Origin: Hesseltinella vesiculosa
Taxonomy: Eukaryota; Mucoromycota; Mucoromycetes; Mucorales; Cunninghamellaceae
NCBI GenBank assembly: GCA_002104935.1
Contig: MCGT01000031.1
Coordinates: 124,001 to 188,000, forward strand
DNA: 64,000 bases
Direction: 5' to 3'
Part shown: positions 45,703-57,875 of the stretch, in pieces
Numbering within the stretch: the stretch's first letter is position 1
Layout of the letters: each line of letters opens with the position of its first letter
The notes under the pieces: model-generated
Databases searched by the model: none
The model's input: only the letters and a program-made list of their open reading frames with translations
What the model was told of the DNA's origin: nothing
Translations under genes and position numbers: made by a program

Positions 45703-46689
45703 AGTGTAATAATAAATGACGAGCTAAAGAGGATAAACTAGAAAGACTTCTTTCTCGACGGGTAAAAATGAAAATAAATAAACAGGCGAACAATAAATAA
45801 AATGCTATGAGGGAATGGAAGGCACAAGTCTGAAAGTTCAAAATAAAAATAAAAAATAAAAAAAAAAAAAAAAAAAAAAAAAAGAGTGAAGAAAGAAAAG
45901 TGTCAAACATGAAGCAAAAGGTGCCTTTTTTTTTTATAATTTATACATGGAAAAGAACGGACCTGCGACTTTTCCAATAGGCACACCACTCCCTAACCCC
46001 CTTATTTTTCTAGGATAGTACTTATTTGCTTGGGATGTCTGTCTTTTTTTTGCCTGGCACCGCCTCACTCTCACTCTCCTTGTGCGTCTGTGCAGATTCA
46101 GTTCCTTTTTATTGAAGTCTGTGAATGAAACACACTCTAGGAAACTGTAAATGAAGAAAAGTGAAGAATAATCAAAAACCAGGAACCGCTTTTTTTCAAG
46201 CCCACTTTCAAGAGATACCCACCATTTTGCGTCACCGCGTTTTTGTGAAGAAAGCTGGCCGGTGATCCTTTTTTTAGAGACTTTTTTTTAATTTTAATGA
46301 TAGCCAAGGATAAAAAAAATCGATCTCTCCATTTTTTTTTGGGGGGGAGGGACACCAGATGATAGAACAAAAGAAAAAAGGAGGGCAAAGGGATGATGTG
46401 TTGAAAGCGCAAAAAAAATTCAGCAGTTGGGTTGCAAATTGTCAACTGCCGTAGTCTCTCTTGCCTCCCCCCCCCTTTTTTTTTTTTATTTGTCCTATCA
46501 AAAGGTAAAAAGTGATGAGCAGGCCTTGTTCGTCGTTTTTGGCCCGAGGGAAAAGAGTGTCGTTTGTTCGGATTTTTTGTTGTATTGTTTCGTGCAACGT
46601 GACAGCAGCAGGGAGCCAAGAAAAAAAAACTGGAAAAAAAAAAAACTGAAACGCTTTTCTTCCAGCCTTCCTTTTTACTGACCAACGCC
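45703..46689. other. Divergent intergenic region between TEA factor and VTI1
   Basis: 987 bp with A/T and C homopolymers (45,859-45,883; 46,468-46,488). An open frame of 189 codons on the minus strand (46,137-46,706) is low-complexity and has no family features. It probably holds both promoters and leaders. Confidence 0.5.
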
Positions 46690-47552
46690 ATGCCACAGGA
46701 ATCCAACGACGCTTTTGATGGTTATGAACAGGACTTTCATACCATTCAAAACAATGTCAATAAAAACATTGATGCCATCTCCACATCCGCAAGTCTTGGT
46801 AAGCCCATGAAAAGCATCCAACGCCAAGACCGCCATGGTCCAACTTACCCTTTTTTTTTTCTCCACAGACAAGAGAAAATCGATAATCCAAGGGACCGAA
46901 AAAGATATCGCTGAAGCCAATGAAATTGTAAGCGTTGCTATGGCAACGCCAAAAGAGTGGCCATTGACCACATTGCATTATTTTAGGTGTTACAAATGGA
47001 AGGCGAGATTGTCCATTTACCAACCTCGTCCCGGGTCCGTTCTCAAGCACGGATTCGATTGTTGAAATCCGAAGTGGAGAAAATGAAGCGTGATTTGGTA
47101 AACATCTGAAGAGATGGAGTGCATTGACTGACGCAACTTTTGGACGATAGCGACGAGCAAGCTTGGCTCCCCAGGTGAATCAGGATCGTAAGGATTTGCT
47201 GCTGGACATGGACACCGACATTGACACAGCCACTGTGGACCAACGACAACGCTTGTTGAATGGAACCGAGCGTCTAGGCGAATCCAGTCGTCGATTGGAG
47301 TCAAGCCATCGCCTGGCATTGGAAACCGAGAGCCTTGGCGTCAACATCCTCGGCACCCTAAAAGGTCAACGAGAAACGTTGTTGCAAACAAGAGATACCC
47401 TAGGCGAAGCCGATGCTCACATCGACCGCTCCTCACGCACCCTCAAAGTCATGGCTCGACGCATGGCCACCAACAAATTCATCCTTGGTCTGATTATCTT
47501 ATTCATTGTGGCCTTGATTGTTCTGATGGTTTGGAGCAAGCTCTTTTGGTGA
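46690..47552 (+). CDS. VTI1: v-SNARE Vti1
   Basis: Exons 46690-46798, 46869-46927, 46987-47097 and 47151-47552 give 226 residues. The N-terminal three-helix domain starts with DAFDGYEQDFHTIQNNV. Residues ~125-195 form the SNARE motif (RLLNGTERLGESSRRLESSH, LGVNILGTLKGQRETLL) with the central glutamine expected for a Qb-SNARE. A C-terminal anchor, FILGLIILFIVALIVLMVW, closes the protein. Vti1 works in fusion with Golgi, endosome and vacuole membranes. Size, layout and motifs fit the orthologue closely. Confidence 0.93.
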
Positions 47553-47639
47553 GAAAAAAATCAGCTGATCAATGGAATGTGATATCTTTATTTCCATGTT
47601 TTTATTGTATAAAACTTATATATGCAAAAAAGTGACTAT

Positions 47640-50600
47640 TTACGGATTGGGTTGGACCATGGACGGAGGATTGGAGGGAGAGGTGGAGGGCGAGGTAGAG
47701 GCGGATGGCTTGGGCGGTGGAGTGGGCGAGGCACCTGACTGTTGCAACGCTTGCTGCTGCTGCAAGAGCTGCTGAAGCTGGGCCATTTGCTGGATACGCT
47801 GCTGTTGCTGTTGAGGCGTTAAAATGGGAGCGGCCATTGGCTGCTGTGGAGGGGTCGAGGCACCCGGCTGGGCAGAACGCTGTTGCAATTGTCGAATGTA
47901 CCGTTGCAGTTGGGCCTGCTGCAGTTGGACCTGCTGCGAATTCAGCTGTGGTAAAGGATACCCCATCAATTGAGCAGCCACCAAGGCAAGTGACGCGTTT
48001 TGTTGGTTGATTTGTTGAGGTGTCAGTGAGGCAGCAGGAGTGGCCGATGGTGGGGTATTGTTGCTCAAAGCAGGAATGGCCGGTGACATGGGATTGGGTG
48101 TGCCTTGTGGAGACACTGGTGTCCGTCCTGGTAGCGTTGACGTTTGTGCGACGATCGGGGTCGTCATGTTAGACACTTGCTGTGCTACCATTTCTGCGGA
48201 AGGAGCCGGTGTGTGCACTGACAAAAAAAAAAAAAAAAAAAAAAGTTAGTCATGACAGGGTCCATCAAAGGGGGCAAGGGGGGCTTACCAGGGACAGGAG
48301 GTTGAGAAGTTGTCATAGGGGAAGGTGCAGATGGAGGATTGGGTGAGCTGGCGGTGGAGGGAGACGATTTTTGTTCTGGAGGCTGTTGTTGTTGCTGAGC
48401 ATGCATCTGTGAAGCTGCCAGCATGGCTACTTGCTGTTGACGTAGCATTTGTAATTGGACTTGGGCTTGCGAAGAAGTTGGGTATCGTTGCAGTGCAGGG
48501 CCGCCTGCCATATTAGCTACAGGCGGAGACTGGCCGTTGGGCATGCCTTGTAATTGCCTTTGCTGAGAAGCATGGGCTGCAATGGCCGCCATACGCTGCT
48601 GCTGTTGTTGCTGTGCTGCCAGCAATTGCGGGTGAGAAGCCGATGGCTGTCCAAGTGATCGAGGATTCTAACCCCCCCCCAAAAAAAATAAGGGTGAGAT
48701 CTTTTTTTTTTTCAAGGAGGGAGACCTTACGTTCATAGAAAGACCTGCTAATCCATAAGTTGCTTGCAATTGACGTTGCTCCAAAAAGGTCTGGGCCATT
48801 TGCCGATCACGTTGAAACTTGATCATCATCATATCCATCGCTGACGGTAACCGTTGTCCCGTTGAACTATACCCATGTTTGTCCACTGTGCCCGGAGGTG
48901 TTTGATTAGAACCTAACAAGAAGAGGTTAGCACGAGGTGCAAGGGGGTGTTGAGGGAAATTGCTCACTGGTAGGTTTTTGGGCATCTTCACGTTTTTGCT
49001 GGGTCTTTTTGATCGCTTCAAAAATGTTGTATTGACGGTGGCGTTTGCTGGTAGAGTCGAGACGGACGAGGGCAAGGCGGCGGTTATGATCCTTTTTCAT
49101 CTTGGGTACATAGTCAGCATTGACTTGGCCCGTGAGCGACACAAGGTTGCGCTGTTTCCATCGAGTGTAGCATTCCCACGCCGTTCGTTTCAGTCCTGAG
49201 ATCGGTAGGCGGTGTGCATTCAAGGTATCACAAATCAACGTCCAGTTGAATGAATAGTCGTGGATCAGCTTGATCAGGCAAATATCGTCATCATCAGACC
49301 ATGTCGACAAAGGATGGCAAAAGGCCTGTTTCGGTACCGGAGGCTGTGCTGGGGCTGGTTCTTTGCTTTTCCTTGGCGCAAACAAGGCTACACACACACG
49401 TTCAAAAAAAAAAAAAGATCAGCCTCGAAACAAAGGGGGGAGTGTATCTTTTTACGTGAAACCAGAGGCATCATATCGCCACGGTCGTGACGAGCAGGCT
49501 TGAACCGTTTTTCCCTGTAGGCTGAAGGCAGCAGTTCACCGTCAATGGTATATTTGCGCTTGTTCATTGGCGTGTCCGATTCAAGTTTGATCTTGTTGGT
49601 GATCAAGGATGACAAGGGCACGGTTCGGGTGGTTTCTACAGCATTGTAATAGGGGTCGTGATGGTCCGAGCTGGGAGGCTCGTACAAAAGCAAATCGGAA
49701 AACACCGCCTCCATGTCAAACGCAGTCCAGTCATCTGGCGCCACAGTGCACAGCGGTAAGTTGGGATCGAGTCGATGCACAGCTGCGCGATAGGCTTGGA
49801 TAGTGGCTGGCAATAATGTTGGCAAATCGGGCTCGGGCAGAGGCTCTTCCAAAAGCTGCTTCGAAGCGATATCCAGCTGGGATGACGTGGCAGAAGGAGG
49901 CGGGGTGTCCAAAGGAGTGGCGCCGTTCGGTAACGCCCTTGGCAGTTCATTCTCATCCTGCATGGCGTACGTCTCGTCCTTGATCTGCGGTGATTTGAGG
50001 TTGCGTCGAATCTGGGAAAAAAAAATTTGTCTACTATTCTCCTTTGCAACTTTTTCGTCACTTTACCTTGACACAGACTGTCGATTTGTCTTTTGCTTGA
50101 TGCCAGTCCATCACTGACCGTGAGATCATGTACGCCATGGCCATTTTCCACTTTCGCTCTTCCTTGAAATCAGTCTGCATCCATTTCTATTCCATGAGAA
50201 ATTCCGTAAAAAAAAAAAATGGATGAGCAAAAAAAAAGAAGGCGATGATGGAAACAAATTACCATTTCATCCAACAGGTTGTCCCAGTGGGTTTTCGATC
50301 TGGGCATGACTGCTTGACGCTTCATTTGGCGAAAGACCCACATGTTCTTGGATTTGAGTTCCTGGATCCGTTTGACAGTCTTGACAGCCTTCATCTCGTC
50401 ACGAGCAAGCTAAAACAGGCGTGAGCAGGTGAGTTTTCTTTTTCTGTAAAGCTTACCTTCCAGTCTTTGGTAGACACAATCTTGTTAGCATTTTGCAGCA
50501 CTTGATACAGGGGCTGGGCCTTGGCACGAAGATGCCAAGCAAAGATGTCCAAGGCTCGTACGCGCTCTTTATCGTGGTCTGTCAGCTTGATACCGTTGTA

Positions 50601-51428
50601 ATATTGGGTATGGCCAGGGACACTATCCATGGTGCGTCGTAAAAAGATGGGGTGTTTTTTGGTTGCTGGCTTGGACGACACATGGCTGGAGGCTGGTGAG
50701 GCTGAGCGCGAAGGCTTTATCGTAAGCGTTGGCCGGGGTTCTTTGATGGGTGGGACAGGCGCAATGTCTTTTTCCTATTTGAAAAAAGAAATGAGTTGTC
50801 TTCTTTTTCATTTCTAAGAAAGCTTACATGAAGCTGTGAGAGGATCTCTTCTACGCTTTTTGGTCGAACAGCCCCGCTGACGCCACGAGTGACCATGCGT
50901 TCGGGTGGTGGAAGGATGGATTTTCGGCTAGGTCGTCTGTCCAAAGGTTTGTCAAGGTCGCTTGTACCCAAGAGATCGGTCAACACTGCAACATCCACAC
51001 TATGCAAGAGAAATCAGAGATTGGCCCTCTCAATCACCTGGTCGCTTACTCCAGTTTGTGCTGCTCCAGATAAGCTTTCCATTTGTCTTCGTGCACTGGG
51101 TCGACACCATCATGTTCCAAAAATTGCGCCCAGCTTTTCTGTTCATCCAGTTCATCTTCTCCAATCAATACAAACAATTCATTGAGCGAGTCCTGTCGTC
51201 GTGTCCAGAGCGACCTACAAAGTCATTGTTAGTCTCCCGACGACTTTTTCTTTCTTTTCTGGCTGCCTTGCCTTAGTTCCTCTTTTTTCACTTCCAGTAC
51301 TTGTTGACGGCTATCTTCCAGTGCCTCCTGTAGAGGATAAAATGCTAGTTAGGCTGGCGTTGGGAAAGGTGGTATGGATGGGCTACCTTGGACACATTGT
51401 TGGGCAGAGTGGATTTATCAGTTTGCAT
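47640..51428 (-). CDS. EAF1: NuA4 histone acetyltransferase scaffold subunit Eaf1/Vid21
   Basis: Twelve exons from ATG 51428 to the stop at 47640 give 1,044 residues. Residues ~285-330 form an HSA domain ([26 protein letters not shown], then MAMAYMISRSVMDWH), split by an intron. A SANT/Myb domain follows at ~545-600 (WSDDDDICLIKLIHDYSFNW, ISGLKRTAWECYTRW). The last ~350 residues are Gln/Pro/Ala-rich. HSA, then SANT, then a Q-rich tail is the architecture of Eaf1/Vid21, which assembles NuA4 and links it to actin-related proteins. Exon 2 ends at a GC donor (51271). The first two exons are very short, so the start is the least certain part. Confidence 0.88.
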
Positions 51429-51874
51429 AGGAGATACGCCGCATGCAGAAAAAAAAAAGGCTGTGTTCGGGGTCGTGGGTTTGATAAGGTTGGTGCTATA
51501 AGCAGCGTCCAATCGGTTGCGTCAATGAAAGCGAAAAAAGGAATCAATGTCAATCAATGCTGGAATATCGTACGCGAGAGAAGAAGAAGAAGAAGAAAAA
51601 AAAAAAAGAAGGTTAGCGGCCGGTGCCATAACAAACAACAACGAGAATGTTTTGTTTTTCTAGATTTAGTACTTGCATTGCTTCCTTTGTAAACAGAGAT
51701 AGACCTTTTCTTTAATACAAGCAAGATTCAAATGGAAACCACAGTTTGTAAAAAGAAGAAAATCGACGTAAAGAAGGAAAAAAAAAAAGTGTGCAGAGAA
51801 GAAAAAAAAAAAAAACAAGACCAAAAATCACCTGCAAGCCTCTCTTTCAAAAGTGGAGCAATTTTATTGGCTGC
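51429..51874. other. Intergenic region between EAF1 and the P4-ATPase gene
   Basis: Both genes are on the minus strand. A-rich runs at 51,597-51,607 and 51,779-51,815; no coding feature seen. Confidence 0.5.
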
Positions 51875-54800
51875 TCAAAACAGCTTTGTGTAACTTGGAG
51901 GAGCATAGCGCCGCTTGATGAATTTGACAATGTACAATGGCAAACTGCTGACAGCTGTGATCACTGCTACTTTCCATACAAACCGAGTCGTCAAAATAAA
52001 GCTCATGTCTACCATAAAAAAAAAAGCATTGATCAAAAAGCACTCTACCCTATTGTCATCTTACCAAAATAAGTGGGAAGCAACCACATGGAAGCAACAT
52101 AAATCAGCACCGTCACTACCTCGGCAACAATCATCAACCGATGCCTAGCGGAAAAGCAAGTGAGTCAGCTTATCCCTGGTGTCATTGTCTTACCAAGTAT
52201 TGATTTCCAGAGCCACCATCAACAATTCATTGAGAATCAGCGCCGTGAACGAAATGGAGACAATGTGGATAAACTCGTCTTCAAACAGTAAAATTGACAA
52301 CACCATGATTGCACCTCCTTGATACACACTAATCAAGAGCCAAGTGAAGAATGTTCGGTAGGATAACGATCGCCCCTAACGAATAAAAAATGAGCCCTCG
52401 CCCCTCTTTTTTTTTTCTTTTTGCTATCGTTACTTTTGTCAAGTCCTTATAAAGCTCAGGATAGATCAGAGCGATATCCTCGCTAACATCCTGATCCAGT
52501 ACCAAGGAGAAAACCGGGGCCATGGTATAGACAGTCGCATACCTGGGGAAGAAAGTGAGCTCCGTGCACTGGATTTTTTTTTTAAAAAAAGGGAAGCTTT
52601 ACCCGACAATCAGCATGCCTTGGTAAAGAGCAATGGGAGCAAAATAAAAGATAGCGGAGAACACGGCTTGCATCACGGAGATAATTAAACCTCGATGAAT
52701 CACAAATTGGGAAAGCTTGGCCGACCGTTTGTAGCTATTTCTGCCATGCCACACTAAAATAAAGAAAGAATGAGACCTGGTTTCTTCTTCCAGACGTCCA
52801 CTTGCATAAAAGCTTCGTCAGATGGCTAAACTGGGTAATGGAGAAATCCGCCGCCAAGGATGCTTGTCGACCTTCTTTGCCCACAATACCAACACCGACA
52901 TGAGCAGCCTGGATCATGCTGACATCATTGCCACCATCACCGATGCAAAGCACGCGTTTCTTTGTGTAGCCTTTGATCAGTCGTGTAATGTCCGCCTAAA
53001 GGAAAAGAGTCAATCCCTCGTTTTTTTTTTCTTCTTTTTTTTTTCTACCTTTTGGGTTGGAGAGCAACGGCAGCAAACAACGACAGGCAGCCGCGTGGCC
53101 ACTTCAATGAATTCTTCTTGACAGCTTTCCAAACACAGCTGGAGTGATTCGCCATCAATCACCAAACAACAGTCGGTTTTGGACTGCAAGGCGTCGATTT
53201 CGTCCATGGCTTCAATGGCAGACTTGACTAAAAAAAGGGAGTGGGGTCAGGACCACGATAAGTCGCTTGTCACCGGGCTTACGTTTAGCTACTTGATGGA
53301 TGCTTTGGTTTCGGGAGACCAGTTTGGAGGAGACGGCAATACAGGTGGCGGTTTCAATCTTATCGCCTGTCAACATCCAAATACGGAGCCCAGCATTGCG
53401 CATCTGTTCCAGGGTGTTCTTGACGCCCTCTTGCAGCTTATCTTCGACGCCCGTCAGACCCAGCAGTTCCAGTTCAGTCTCCAGGATCTCTTCCACCACG
53501 GACTGTTTCAATGCGTTGCGTTCATGGAGAGCAATCTCGGCTTCGCGGTAGCGTGTGCGGAATTCTTCATACACTTCCTCGGACATCCGTTTTTTAGCCA
53601 CCACCAATGTACGCAGGCCTTCTCGTGCCATGTTGCCGCACTCTTCGTCCAGCCTATCAAAAAAAAAAAAATGAGCGGTTCACTCTGTTTTTCTTTTTGC
53701 CGCGTCTGTACCAATCGTTGTACTGGACAATGCGGGCCATGACCACATCGGCGCCTTTTTCGTAAAAGATGATTTCTTGCGTTTGTCGGTCTCGGATGAT
53801 GATGCCCATGCGCTTGGTTTCACTGGTGAATGGGAAGATGTTCAGCACATCAAAGGTCAGGGTTTCGCCAGAGGCAGCTACGCGCAATTCGATCTTGTTG
53901 ATGTCTCTGGCCACCAAGGCTAGGCCCATTTTCTCTGTCCATTTGACAATGGCCACTTCATCAGGACTTGACGCTTGGTAGGTGATCTCGCCATCAATAT
54001 TCACCACGGGAGTCACGTTGTGACACAATGCCAGGGCTTGTACAATGTCACGCACGCGAGACACGATATTGCGTCGACCCTTGCCAGATATGCCAACTAT
54101 GAAAAAAAAAGGTTGAGTTTGCGATAGCGGTTTATTCTTGGGTATCCACTCTACCTAACTCTTGACCAAAGGCACTGGCCAAATGGGTTTGGATTTCATC
54201 CATTGTATCCAATCCGTATGACATGGTGCCCATATGCAGCTTTTTTAATTCCATGTCTAGAAAAAAAAAAAGAGAGAGAGAGAGTGAGCCATGTTTTTTT
54301 TTTTTTCTTTGTCTACCGTTTTGGGTCAATGTGCCGGTTTTGTCGGATAAAAGGTATTCGATGCGGCCAAGTTCTTCGGGAAGCGTGCTCGTTCGGACAA
54401 TGGTGCCGGGTATTTCGTCGTCCTTTTCGATTTGCCTAGCATACACAGATTTACCCATGTCCAGGTTGACGCGCAAGCTGATAGGAATGATGGACGAGAA
54501 CAGAATCAGGAATCGAAATACGTAAATATACCAAAGGCCATGGAAGCCGTTTAGTCCAACCATCACCACCGACATGCCCAGCGTCACCAAAAACAGGATC
54601 TAATTCAATCCCAGGAAAAACATGAGTATGTGATGGTCTCCTTTGCTCGTACCTTGGCCAGGCGGTTGATCTCAAGATCCAGCAGGCCGACTTTGGTTTC
54701 GGGGTGGTTGGTGTTCATGACGGCGCGTGTATCCTTGCCAGTGTAGATGACAAAACCAATGGCCGACCCTGACGCCAGCACAGTGTTCATCCACATGGTA

Positions 54801-55991
54801 TTTTCCACACCCAGCGGCTCGACTTGCTCCATCCCTGTATCTTCATTGATGTGCGTAAATGTGCCAACAAACGAATGAATGTCCTTGTGAGGTTTGTCGG
54901 CTAAGTGGGAGTGGATAGACGATCCAAGAAAAAAGAGGAGGGAAGTGTGAAAAAAAAAAAAAAAAAAAAAAAAAAACTTACCATAAATGCTGCCACGCAC
55001 TTGCAAAAGGTCATCGTCATGACCTTGGCGTTGTAAAGAAGGCACAGCCAGTCGCAGCTTCCAATCAGTCTCGCCATCCAGCTGATCCGTTCGAATAAAA
55101 CACGAGCCAGTATCATCACTTGTTCGCAAGAGAACCATATCCGCTGGCACACGCTGATCCTTTCGTAGCACCACCAAATCGCCCACACGAATCTTGGAAC
55201 TCGGCACGTGCTGTAAACCTCCAGCCGTCAGACGCTGGTATAGCTGAGAGTTGGCTTCCTTGTCTCGTTTGTATCGATGGAGATCGTCCATGGCTTCCTT
55301 GCTGATGGTCACCAGCAACACGAAACATAGGGGGCCAAAATACGTAAAAATATAGCCTGCAACCATCCCAAAAAGCGTTAGTTTTCTCTCTCTTTGTCTC
55401 TTCAACTTACCAATCTTCAATGCTGGTACAAATTGAGACAGTGCCACCAAAAGGAAATACAAATTGAAAAAGACGACAAACTAAAAAAGTGTCAGCTGCC
55501 AAGGGAAGACGAGTGCCCTTTTTTCTTACCTGTTCAAGAAGGACAGTGGGTATGAAAGTGATGATGTTGTATTTTTGGTTGATCACAGTATTTGGTGAGA
55601 ATCGTCGTTTTGTTTTATCTAGCATTGGCAATGGTGAGTGCTTGGCTTCATCTTTCCCGTTCTTTTTTTTTTTTTTTACCATCGGCATGAAAAGGAACCG
55701 TTCTTGGCTTGTAGATTTTGGCTGGTTTGAGACTTTGCCATGAGAAGTGGCACCTGTTTTTTGAATCCTTTGGCCGCTGTCGTCGTCGGAGAGAGGGCTC
55801 CTGTCATCCGTTTGAGTGAGTATTGGTCCACATGATATTACAGAAAGCGGTGAGCTTACCGCTGCTTCTTCATCAATAAGTGGATCTTCATCGCTATGTA
55901 TCGAATCAGACGTGCGTATTTTTCTACTCCCACTTCTATTCGTAAATGGCATGAGTCGTTGCAATGCAATCGGTCGAGAATCTCTTGGCAT
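51875..55991 (-). CDS. NEO1: P4-type phospholipid flippase, Neo1/ATP9 family
   Basis: About fifteen exons encode roughly 1,100 residues from [16 protein letters not shown] to a stop at 51875. After a Ser-rich N-terminus come [18 protein letters not shown] and [21 protein letters not shown], both characteristic of Neo1/ATP9 and not of Drs2/Dnf. The actuator domain has [20 protein letters not shown]. The phosphorylation site is [12 protein letters not shown], followed by [18 protein letters not shown]. The hinge is [20 protein letters not shown]. Ten membrane segments are expected; the last exons code hydrophobic helices ending in a basic tail ([15 protein letters not shown]). Neo1 keeps phosphatidylethanolamine and phosphatidylserine asymmetric in Golgi and endosomes and works without a Cdc50 partner. 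Confidence 0.92.
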
Positions 55992-56431
55992 CTGTAGCAG
56001 ATGGATTAGCAGCCGATATTGGTCTTTGCTGCTTTAAAAAAAAAAAAGAAGGTGCTTTGCGAGAAAGAAAGGAGCGGAATTGCCGGCTGCCTGGCAGGCG
56101 GTCTTTTTCTGTTTGCCGCTCGGCCCTCGCTTGTTTTCCTGCACAGTTGGAGGCGTTGGCGTAACATTTTTGCCGTAGGTCCTATTGGCTGGTGGCATAT
56201 GTGTTTCTACAACTCTTTTTTTTTTCATCAGCTGCCTAGGGGGTTCCTTGGCCATCTTGAAAAAGGTAGGCGTATTGAAAAAATCAAGTCCATTGGCTAT
56301 GATTGCCCGGCCAATTTGACATTGGTTTTCCTTTTTGACAGCAAGAGTGATTTTTTGAATCATCCACATTTATTTTCGGTCAACGACGGCCACGACTCTT
56401 CCCGTGGCATTATCATACGTTCTTCTCGCCA
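55992..56431. other. Upstream region of the flippase gene
   Basis: No gene supported. Small open frames on both strands lack family features. A transposase remnant begins at its right edge. Confidence 0.45.
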
Positions 56432-57290
56432 TCAAGACATCTTTGCCAGAATGGATGAGAGTGTCTGATCCACCCCCTGACAGTCGCTTCTGGTGATTTT
56501 CAAAGAAGCATTTCGAATGCGATCAGTTTGGTCCGATTTTTTTCTGACCGATGCTGGATCCTTGTTGACTACATGCTTCAGCTTTGCCCAAAACTCTTCG
56601 ATTGGATTCAAGTGGGAATAGGGTGGCAAAGAGATAATCTGGTAACCGCTGTCTTGAATCCAACTTTGAACAGTCAAGGTCATGGAGGCATTGTCATAAA
56701 CCAAGTATTTGAAGAAGTTCCAGCGTATTCAACACTTGCTCGATGAATTCCAGAAAGCTGTCACCCGTTGTTCCTTTTCTCTTTTCAGGGCAAAGCCACC
56801 ACTTGGGAGCTTTCTTATTTTCGATGCTGCTGGAGGGCCGACACGCCCTTCTTTCTTGGCTATGGCACCAAGGATGCTGGCATTTGGCCCCTTCGTTTGG
56901 CTATCCATTTTACAGGGCAAGCCAGCCTCACTCCAACCGTTTTGGCAATCAAAGGTAAGGGGCAACGATTTGGAATGGTCATTTTATGCAAGCCACGGTA
57001 GTCCACGCTGAGGCGTAGGCTGCCATCCTTTTTCTTTGCAAAAAGGATGGGGGCACCGGCTAGCGATTCTGAGCGGGTGATGAAGCCACGAGCCAGGTTT
57101 GTCTGGATGTCATCGTAGAGAGTGGACAGTGCAAGCTGGGACAGGTTGTCCATGGGCAAGAACGGAACCGTAAGAGCGGTGCATGTTCCGATGGAAACCA
57201 GATTCGTCTATAAACACGCATTCATTCATAAAATCAGCACTGTTCTACCCAAGATGGCACAATGTCCCTGCGTTTAGCTATAGTAATGCC
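56432..57290 (-). pseudogene. Tc1/mariner-like transposase fossil
   Basis: Reading leftward, [19 protein letters not shown] (about 57,225-57,165) is the first catalytic-aspartate region of a Tc1-type DDE transposase. [17 protein letters not shown] (about 56,890-56,840) is the next conserved block. SFLEFIEQVLNTLE and, after a frame change, YLVYDNASMTLTVQSW give the second aspartate. PPYSHLNPIEEFWAKLK gives the final glutamate region. Frameshifts and an inserted reverse-transcriptase piece between the first two blocks show that it is dead. No terminal repeats were identified. Confidence 0.75.
56950..57175 (-). pseudogene. Ty3-type reverse transcriptase fragment nested in the transposase
   Basis: The minus strand encodes [20 protein letters not shown], then [20 protein letters not shown] and NRCPLPLI. 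This is the start of a Ty3/Gypsy-type reverse transcriptase (usual pattern GFI-S-SP-AP-F-KKKDG-R-VDYR-LN). Only about 75 residues are left and no other retroelement domain is adjacent. It lies between two parts of the Tc1-like transposase that should be contiguous. Confidence 0.7.
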
Positions 57291-57875
57291 AGGGAAGAGT
57301 CGTCCAAATAGGACTGGTTGTCCAAATCATTCTATCCTGTCCTGATTTTTCAGCGGCGTTTTATTTTTTGCCATCGTGGAATGATTATGCGCTCTCCATT
57401 GACACCGATGGACTCCCTCCTTCTACAAACTGTCATGAATTGATGATCCATTCCCTCTGGGACAGAGGTAAACAAACAGACACGACGCTGCGAAAAAAAA
57501 AAAAAGAAAAAAAAGAAAACACACCCAACCAACCTTTTCAAGGCTTGGACAGAAAAGACAAGGCATGCCGCTGCGATTCATGCAATAGCAGCCCAAGAAG
57601 GGGGATGCGAATGAAAGTCAGAAGTCTTCGGAAACCTTGAGCAAGATGGCTCCAAAGTTCCGGTTTTTTTTCTTCCGTCAGAACCGCTTTTAAGAGTTGC
57701 GCTTTTTCTATCGCCAGATCTCTGAAGATCATGTGCTGATTAAAGTTTTCGTTCTGCGATAACTTTTTATTTTTGAAGGAGGACGTCTAAATTAACTCTT
57801 GATGCACCCGGTCAAGGCCGGGGGGGAAATGATAAAAGTACAGAATGAGTGGGAGAGCATTAAGAAGAGGCAGGT
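57291..57875. other. Intergenic region downstream of urease
   Basis: No supported gene. An open frame near 57,368-57,640 has no recognisable features. The region may include the degraded N-terminal part of the transposase. Confidence 0.4.

Noticed and set aside
46137..46706. 189-codon open frame upstream of VTI1
   Set aside because: Composed of Phe/Lys homopolymer translation and overlaps the VTI1 start; no recognisable domain.
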